NCBI RefSeq assembly: GCF_014836765.1
Contig: NZ_JACSQG010000012.1
Span: forward strand, 36,931 to 100,930
Source: Serpens gallinarum
GTDB taxonomy: Bacteria > Pseudomonadota > Gammaproteobacteria > Pseudomonadales > Pseudomonadaceae
Direction of reading: 5' to 3'
DNA: 64,000 nucleotides
This document shows, in pieces, positions 58,994 through 64,000 of the stretch; positions within the stretch are counted from its first letter, which is position 1; each line of letters starts with the position of its first letter. Below the pieces are notes generated by a model. The model ran no database searches. It was not told where the DNA came from and saw nothing but the letters and a program-made list of their open reading frames with translations. Made by a program: the position numbers and the translations under genes.

Positions 58994-59627
58994 GGTGTGT
59001 CCCGTGGAACATCCCAGACATCTCCCCGCCGACGCGCGTCGCGCGGTTACCGTTGAGGCGGTCATCGCGCTTGCCGCCGAGCAAAACCCCAGCGAGATCA
59101 CCACCGCCGCCATTGCGCAGCGCATGAAGTTGACCCAGGGCGCCCTGTTTCGACATTTCGCCAACAAGGAGGCGATCTGGCTGGCGGTAATGGACTGGGT
59201 CGCCGAACAGCTGCTGACGCGCATCGAGCAGGCCGCCCGGGACGCTGCTTCGCCGTTGCAGGCGCTGGAGGCGATGTTTTTTACCCATGTCGATTTCGTG
59301 GCTCGCAATCCCGGTATTCCACGCATCCTCTTTGGCGAGCTGCAGCGCTGTGGCGAGACGCCCGCCAAGCGTATGGTGCAGGCTTTGCTTGGCCGCTACA
59401 GCGAACGTCTTCGTGTGTGTATCGAGGCCGGCAAGCGGGCCGGCCAGTTGGCCGCCGAGGTGGACAGTCTGGCCGCCGCGACCTTGTTTATCGGCGTGAT
59501 TCAGGGCCTGGTCATGCAGTCGCTGCTGGCTGGCGACGTACAGCTGATGCGTCGCCAGGCGCCGGGTGCCTTCGCCCTTTATCGCCGCGGCATCGGGAGG
59601 AGCGATGAATCTGCCCGTCATGAATAA
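58992..59627 (+). CDS. TetR-family transcriptional regulator
   Basis: The 211-residue protein has the TetR helix-turn-helix at about residues 19-65 (AVTVEAVIALAAEQNPSEITTAAIAQRMKLTQGALFRHFANKEAIW) and an all-helical ligand domain (TetR_C). It is upstream of, and overlaps by 23 bases, the membrane-fusion gene of an ABC exporter, so it most likely represses that operon until the exporter substrate is present. The palindrome at its own start is the obvious operator. The start could also be the GTG at 58995 or 59004. Confidence 0.9.
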   Translation: MVCPVEHPRHLPADARRAVTVEAVIALAAEQNPSEITTAAIAQRMKLTQGALFRHFANKEAIWLAVMDWVAEQLLTRIEQAARDAASPLQALEAMFFTHVDFVARNPGIPRILFGELQRCGETPAKRMVQALLGRYSERLRVCIEAGKRAGQLAAEVDSLAAATLFIGVIQGLVMQSLLAGDVQLMRRQAPGAFALYRRGIGRSDESARHE

Positions 59628-60798
59628 GCGCAGCCTCGGGCTGGCAGTGGTGCTGATCGGCTTGTTGGCATTGTTCGGCAATGCGGCGCTGCGTAGCGGC
59701 CCGTTGGCACCCGTGGAGGTGACCGAGGTCATCGTGCAGAACCGCGCGCTCAGTCCGGCGCTGTTTGGGGTCGGTACCATCGAAGCACGCTATAGCCAGC
59801 GGGTCGGGCCGATCAGCACCGGGCGCTTGCTGGGGCTGGATGTCGATGTCGGGGACTTCGTGCAAGCCGGGCAAGTGCTAGGGCGGATGGATCCGGTCGA
59901 TCTGGATGAGCGCATTGCCAGCGTGCGCGCCAGCCAGCGCCGCATGCAGGCCAATCAGCGAGTCGCCACGGCGCTGATCGAAGAGAGCACGGCCCGGCAC
60001 GACTATGCCCAGGCCCAGGGGCAACGCTACGAGCTACTGTCCACCTCGGGCAGCATCAGTCGCGAAGCCGTCGAGGCCAAGCGCCAGGAGTTGCGGATCG
60101 CCGTCGCGGGACTGCAGAGCGCGCAGGCCAATGCCGAAGCCGCCGTGCAGGCCGTCGAAGAGGCGCAGGCCGGCTTGGCAGCTCTGCATCAGCAACGTCA
60201 GCAGTTGGAATTGCGCGCTCCGGTGGACGGGCTGGTGGTGGCGCGCAAGGTCGAGCCGGGGACCACCATCATGGCCGGACAGACGATATTGGAGATCATC
60301 GATAGTCGACAGGTGTGGGTGAACGTACGCTTCGACCAGCGCCGCGCCGGCGGCCTGCGCAGTGGTCTGCCGGCACGCATCGAATTGCGTTCGCGCACGG
60401 CCCAAGCCCTGTCAGGCCAGGTGTTGCGTATCGAGCCACTGGCCGATGCGGTAACCGAGGAAATCCTCGCCAAGGTGATCTTTGACGTCATGCCGCAGCC
60501 ATTGCCGCCGCTGGGCGAGTTGGGCGAGGTGACCGTAGGCTTGCCTGGCACTGAGGCTCTTCCGGTCATTCCCAGTGCCAGTGTGCAGCGCCGCGAGGGC
60601 GTGCTGGGGGTCTGGCTGATCGTCGACGGGACGCTGCGTTACGCTCCGGTCACCCTCGGCGCCAGCGATCTGGACGGCGATGTCCAGGTGCTCGCCGGGC
60701 TGCGCCAAGGCGACCGTGTGGTGCGCTACAGCCAGCAGGCGTTGACACCGCGTAGCCGCATTCGCATCGTGGAGCGTTTGACGGCGGACGCGTCGTGA
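59605..60798 (+). CDS. HlyD/DevB-type membrane fusion protein
   Basis: The 397-residue protein has one N-terminal membrane anchor (SLGLAVVLIGLLALFGNAAL), then lipoyl/barrel-sandwich halves (RVGPISTGRLLGLDVDVGDFVQAGQVLGRMDP ... LELRAPVDGLVVARKVEPGTTIMAGQ). These flank a helical hairpin of about 100 residues, and a beta-barrel domain follows. GGGAGG lies seven bases before ATG 59605. It should link the inner-membrane ABC pump to an outer-membrane channel, whose gene is not nearby. Its stop overlaps the permease start (GTGA). Confidence 0.92.
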   Translation: MNLPVMNKRSLGLAVVLIGLLALFGNAALRSGPLAPVEVTEVIVQNRALSPALFGVGTIEARYSQRVGPISTGRLLGLDVDVGDFVQAGQVLGRMDPVDLDERIASVRASQRRMQANQRVATALIEESTARHDYAQAQGQRYELLSTSGSISREAVEAKRQELRIAVAGLQSAQANAEAAVQAVEEAQAGLAALHQQRQQLELRAPVDGLVVARKVEPGTTIMAGQTILEIIDSRQVWVNVRFDQRRAGGLRSGLPARIELRSRTAQALSGQVLRIEPLADAVTEEILAKVIFDVMPQPLPPLGELGEVTVGLPGTEALPVIPSASVQRREGVLGVWLIVDGTLRYAPVTLGASDLDGDVQVLAGLRQGDRVVRYSQQALTPRSRIRIVERLTADAS

Positions 60799-61994
60799 TC
60801 AGCCTGGCCGGGCGGGACATCCTTCATGCCTGGGGCAAGTTCGTGTTTACCGGCATCGGTCTGGGCCTGCTGATCGGCGTCACTCTGACCATGGCCGGTG
60901 TCTATCGCGGCATGGTGGACGATGCCAGGGTACTACTCGACTACAGCGGCGCCGATCTGTGGGTCGTGCAGCGCGATACCCAAGGGCCCTACGCCGAGCC
61001 ATCGAGCATTTACGACGATCTTTACCGCGGCATCCTCGGCATGCCGGGCGTGGCGCAGGCGGCGAATATCACCTACCTGACGATGCAGGTACGGCATAGC
61101 CAAGGCGACGTGCGTGCAATGGTGGTCGGCGTGGTGCCGGGCAGCCTCGGCGAGCCGGGGCAACCTAAGCAGTTGGTTGCCGGACGGCACATCACTCGCA
61201 GCCATTACGAAGCGATCGCCGACGTCGCCAGCGGTCTGCGTCTGGGTGAGCGCGTGCAGATCCGTCGCCAGCAGTACCGGGTGGTCGGGCTGACCCGGCG
61301 CATGGTGTCCTCCAGCGGTGACCCGATGATTTTCATCCCGCTGCGCGATGCTCAGCAGGCCCAGTTCCTCAAGGATAATGATGCCATCCATCAGCAGCGC
61401 CGACGTACCGCCGCCGATCCGGTGCTTGTGCGTAACGAGGTGCCCGGATTGCTCGATGCGCTGCTTGCCGCACAAAGCTATCCCTATGTGAATGCCGTGC
61501 TGGTCCAGTTGCGACCTGGCGCCGAGGCGGACGAAACTGCCGCACACATCCGCCGTTGGAACCGCCAGCAGGTGTACACCCGCGAGCAGATGGAGGGCAT
61601 TCTGGTCGGTAAGCTGATTTCCACGTCGGCCCGGCAGATCGGCATGTTCCTGGTCATCCTGGCCATTGTCAGCGCCGCGATCGTGGCGTTCATCATCTAC
61701 ACCCTGACCTTGGGCAAGATCCGCGAAATCGCCGTACTCAAGCTGATCGGCACGCGCAATCGGACGATTGCCGGAATGATCCTGCAGCAGGCGCTGGGCC
61801 TGGGCTTGATCGGGTTTCTGGTGGGCAAGGTGGCGGCGACCTTCTGGGCACCGTTCTTTCCCAAGTATGTGCTGTTGATCACCTCGGACACGCTGGCGGG
61901 GCTGGCGATTGTCCTGGCAATCTGCACGCTGGCCAGCGTGCTGGCGATTCAGGCGGCACTCAAGGTCGATCCGGCGGAGGCAATCGGTGGCTGA
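60795..61994 (+). CDS. ABC transporter permease (FtsX/DevC type)
   Basis: The 399-residue protein has an N-terminal TM (about 14-35), a large periplasmic domain (about 40-280) and three C-terminal TMs (IGMFLVILAIVSAAIVAFIIYTL; MILQQALGLGLIGFLVGKVAATFW; TLAGLAIVLAICTLASVLAI). This is the MacB/FtsX or DevC layout. It starts at GTG, overlapping the MFP stop, and ends by overlapping the ATPase start. The three genes make a DevBCA-like exporter. Confidence 0.92.
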   Translation: MISLAGRDILHAWGKFVFTGIGLGLLIGVTLTMAGVYRGMVDDARVLLDYSGADLWVVQRDTQGPYAEPSSIYDDLYRGILGMPGVAQAANITYLTMQVRHSQGDVRAMVVGVVPGSLGEPGQPKQLVAGRHITRSHYEAIADVASGLRLGERVQIRRQQYRVVGLTRRMVSSSGDPMIFIPLRDAQQAQFLKDNDAIHQQRRRTAADPVLVRNEVPGLLDALLAAQSYPYVNAVLVQLRPGAEADETAAHIRRWNRQQVYTREQMEGILVGKLISTSARQIGMFLVILAIVSAAIVAFIIYTLTLGKIREIAVLKLIGTRNRTIAGMILQQALGLGLIGFLVGKVAATFWAPFFPKYVLLITSDTLAGLAIVLAICTLASVLAIQAALKVDPAEAIGG

Positions 61995-62703
61995 CCAGCG
62001 CAAGGGCATACACATTGAAGGGTTGCGCAAGCAGTTCGGCACGGGCGAGACGGCGGTCGATGCACTCAAGGACGTCAATCTGCGGGTGGTCCCCGGCGAG
62101 GTAGTGGGGCTGATCGGTCCGTCCGGTTCGGGCAAGAGTACCTTGCTTAAATGCCTGGGAGCGGTGATTGAACCCAGTGGCGGCAAGATGACGCTGGGTG
62201 GGCAGACGATCTTCGAAAACGGCTGGAGAATTGCCGATCTGCGAGCTCTGCGGCGCGATCGCATCGGCTTCGTCTTTCAGGCTCCGCACCTGGTTTCTTT
62301 TCTTGATGTCGTTGATAACGTGGCGCTACTGCCGATGCTGGCCGGCCAGTCAAATACCGAGGCAAGGCGCAGGGCCCTGGAATTGCTGGGCGCATTGGAT
62401 GTGGCTCATCGGGCCAGGGCCATGCCGTCGCAGCTGTCTGGGGGCGAGCAACAGCGTGTGTCGATTGCCCGCGCGCTGATCAACCGTCCACCGGTGATTC
62501 TGGCTGACGAGCCGACCGCGCCACTTGATAGTGAGCGGGCGATGGCGGTGATGCGTATCCTTCAGCAGATGGCACGGCAGTATGAAACGGCGGTGATCGT
62601 GGTAACTCACGATGAGAAGATCATTCCGACCTTCAAGCGCTTGTACCGCATCCGTGATGGACGCACCGAGGAAGAGGCAGCGGAAGGGCGCACCATTCCT
62701 TAA
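61987..62703 (+). CDS. ABC transporter ATPase (LolD/DevA type)
   Basis: The 238-residue protein has Walker [10 protein letters not shown], the Q-loop in [17 protein letters not shown], signature [15 protein letters not shown], Walker [15 protein letters not shown] and the switch His in VVTHDEK. GTG 61987 with GGAGG upstream is the start. It drives the FtsX-type permease. Substrates of such exporters include lipids, siderophores and toxic compounds; nothing here narrows this. Confidence 0.95.
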   Translation: MADQRKGIHIEGLRKQFGTGETAVDALKDVNLRVVPGEVVGLIGPSGSGKSTLLKCLGAVIEPSGGKMTLGGQTIFENGWRIADLRALRRDRIGFVFQAPHLVSFLDVVDNVALLPMLAGQSNTEARRRALELLGALDVAHRARAMPSQLSGGEQQRVSIARALINRPPVILADEPTAPLDSERAMAVMRILQQMARQYETAVIVVTHDEKIIPTFKRLYRIRDGRTEEEAAEGRTIP

Positions 62704-62765
62704 TGGATGCGAGCTGCAGTACTGGCCCGGCAACGTGGTGCAGCGAAACGGGAGCAATGGCCTAT

Positions 62766-63533
62766 TTAGTCGTAGACTTGCTTCTTCTTCCACGGGTCGT
62801 CGATTTCTTCCTGACTCAGGCCGACGGTCAATTCATCCGGCTTCTCAACGGTTGGCTCGCGCTCCAGTGCGAGGTCATTGGCGTGTGCCAAGTGCTGGGC
62901 CAGGGTGCGCAGTTCGGTGCGGTAACGATCCTGGTCGGTCTGCTTGCGCAGGAACTGCACGGCGCGCTCGAAGGCCAGGCGGGCTTGGCGGGGCTTGTCG
63001 TGCTGCAGCAGTTGCACGCCGATGTTGGTGAAAAAATCGATGTGCAATTGCACCAACATATGGCGAACCTCACCCACCCAATGGCGCGCCTCACTGATGC
63101 TCAGTAGATTTTCCTTAGCCGCGCGGGAGATCATTCCGTGTAGGCCCTCAAGCAAAAACCGCACTTCCTTGGCCTTGTTTTCATTGAGGATCTGCTGCGG
63201 GGGATTACGTACCGTGATGCTGTCCCCCTGGCCAATCAGTATTTCCAATTCTTCTATGCGCTCGCTCAGCGCCTGGTTGTCAGGGTCCATGGGCTGCAGG
63301 CGAAGGCTGAGCTTCAGCTCTACCAGACTCATCATCAACTTGAGCGCGGGCGTCATCATCTGGCCGGGCAGAATTTCACTCAGGTCAGCGCAGCGGCGTA
63401 TACGCTCGGTGAGCTCGGCTTTACGGCGTGCCTTCTCAAGCTTCCGATACTCGACCTGCTGGCTGACGTAGACCAGGATGATAATGATAAACAGGGCGCC
63501 GAGAACCAGAGCTGTGATCATGAGAGTGGACAA
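62766..63533 (-). CDS. Hypothetical membrane-anchored coiled-coil protein
   Basis: The 255-residue protein has one N-terminal TM (MITALVLGALFIIIILVYVS) followed by charged, mostly helical sequence (VEYRKLEKARRKAELTERIRRC; GHMISRAAKENLL-like regions) and an acidic tail with KPDELTVGLSQEEIDDPWKKKQ. TTG 63533 has GAGGAG six bases upstream and is preferred over ATG 63521. No family is recognised. It converges on the ABC operon and is divergent from tRNA-Glu. Confidence 0.75.
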   Translation of the reverse strand: MSTLMITALVLGALFIIIILVYVSQQVEYRKLEKARRKAELTERIRRCADLSEILPGQMMTPALKLMMSLVELKLSLRLQPMDPDNQALSERIEELEILIGQGDSITVRNPPQQILNENKAKEVRFLLEGLHGMISRAAKENLLSISEARHWVGEVRHMLVQLHIDFFTNIGVQLLQHDKPRQARLAFERAVQFLRKQTDQDRYRTELRTLAQHLAHANDLALEREPTVEKPDELTVGLSQEEIDDPWKKKQVYD

Positions 63534-63924
63534 CGCGGACTCCTCAATTGATGGCTAATTGCCTTAGGTTAATGTATCTGGCTTACGGGGCGCATTTTTT
63601 TGCTACTACATAAGCGGTAGTGGAGGGTGCGACCCATTTGTGGGCTCGAGGCTTGCCGTCTTGCTATCAGGCTATCGGCTATCGATGAGGCGGCTTGAGT
63701 GAGGCGTTTGGGTTGAGTCGTCCATCTTTCTGCCTTGGGCGCGGGATAGCTGTGATCGCAAAAATATGCGGCTGGTGTTTTTTTAACCAGAAGTCATTGA
63801 TTTAAAAAAAGTTTTATTCGGGTGTTGACGACTTTCGAAAGCGCCAATAGAATGCGCACCACTTCCGGAGCAGACCTCACGCGACGCACCGGAAGCCGGA
63901 CAAAAGATGTAGGTTCCGGGCTGC
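63534..63924. other. 391-bp region between hypothetical gene and tRNA-Glu
   Basis: The left half shows no recognised gene. AT-rich DNA (TTTAAAAAAAGTTTTATT, 63801-63818) just upstream of the tRNA promoter could be an UP element. A CTGGT/ACCAG short hairpin lies at 63773-63790. Confidence 0.5.
63825..63853 (+). promoter_or_regulatory. tRNA promoter (TTGACG-17-TAGAAT)
   Basis: TTGACG (63825-63830) and TAGAAT (63848-63853) are spaced by 17 bases and followed by a GC-rich discriminator (GCGCACC), typical of growth-rate-controlled stable-RNA promoters. The likely start is near 63861, about 65 bases before the tRNA. Confidence 0.85.
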
Positions 63925-64000
63925 GTCCCCTTCGTCTAGTGGCCTAGGACACCGCCCTTTCACGGCGGTAACAGGGGTTCGAGTCCCCTAGGGGACGCCA
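63925..64000 (+). tRNA. tRNA-Glu (anticodon UUC)
   Basis: The 76-nt cloverleaf is complete with encoded CCA: acceptor stem GTCCCCT/AGGGGAC, D-arm with GTCTAGTGG, anticodon loop CTTTCAC giving anticodon TTC, T-arm GGGGTTCGAGTCCCC. It ends exactly at the window edge, so further tRNA genes of the same operon may follow outside. Confidence 0.97.

Overview
The window reads as a 64 kb chromosomal piece of a Pseudomonas-type gammaproteobacterium (Pseudomonas sensu lato, including Stutzerimonas or Halopseudomonas). The evidence is the high G+C coding style, the smc-zipA-ligA order, the htpX / small ORF / alaA-like aminotransferase / msrB / glutathione peroxidase / sagS-like kinase / DUF815 ATPase neighbourhood known from pseudomonads, a complete fap functional-amyloid operon, and a tRNA-Glu at the right edge. 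No rRNA, CRISPR array, insertion sequence or phage gene was seen.

Region 1 (1-14 kb) looks like a steroid-type catabolic block. It holds an IpdF-like reductase, a MaoC hydratase and a FadA6-like thiolase, then a small membrane protein, a YCF48-like beta-propeller and an MMPL/RND transporter, a PAS-like/LuxR regulator, a DUF1329 protein, an EthD-like protein, a KshA-like Rieske oxygenase, an enoyl-CoA hydratase and an OprD-family porin. A 20-bp motif (consensus GTCCGTTTGGACGATGTTGC) recurs in front of four of these transcription units, so they probably form one regulon, perhaps controlled by the LuxR protein encoded among them.

Region 2 (14-30 kb) is mixed core and accessory: an MscS channel, a YiiD-type thioesterase, topoisomerase III, meso-diaminopimelate dehydrogenase (unusual for a pseudomonad), an orphan cyanase, DusA, transaldolase, two EamA transporters, and a glycine/serine block (gcvP-sdaA-gcvT) without gcvH or glyA.

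Region 3 (30-39 kb) is housekeeping: smc, zipA, ligA, and a Na+/H+ antiporter-family protein.

Region 4 (39-46 kb) is the fapABCDEF operon on the minus strand. It has a convincing sigma-54 promoter and upstream TGAAACA repeats, and it faces a VpsR/FleQ-like sigma-54 activator gene.

Region 5 (46-54 kb) is the conserved htpX-sagS neighbourhood.

Region 6 (54-63 kb) is the most unusual part. An apparent five-gene unit encodes an SHP-like cytochrome, a diheme cytochrome, an ECF sigma factor, its zinc-finger anti-sigma factor and a CnrX/Spy-like periplasmic sensor. It stands opposite a cytochrome b561-ferredoxin reductase-[2Fe-2S] fusion. Next to it is a TetR-controlled DevBCA-like ABC exporter whose operator overlaps its own start codon. 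The window ends with a hypothetical membrane protein and tRNA-Glu.
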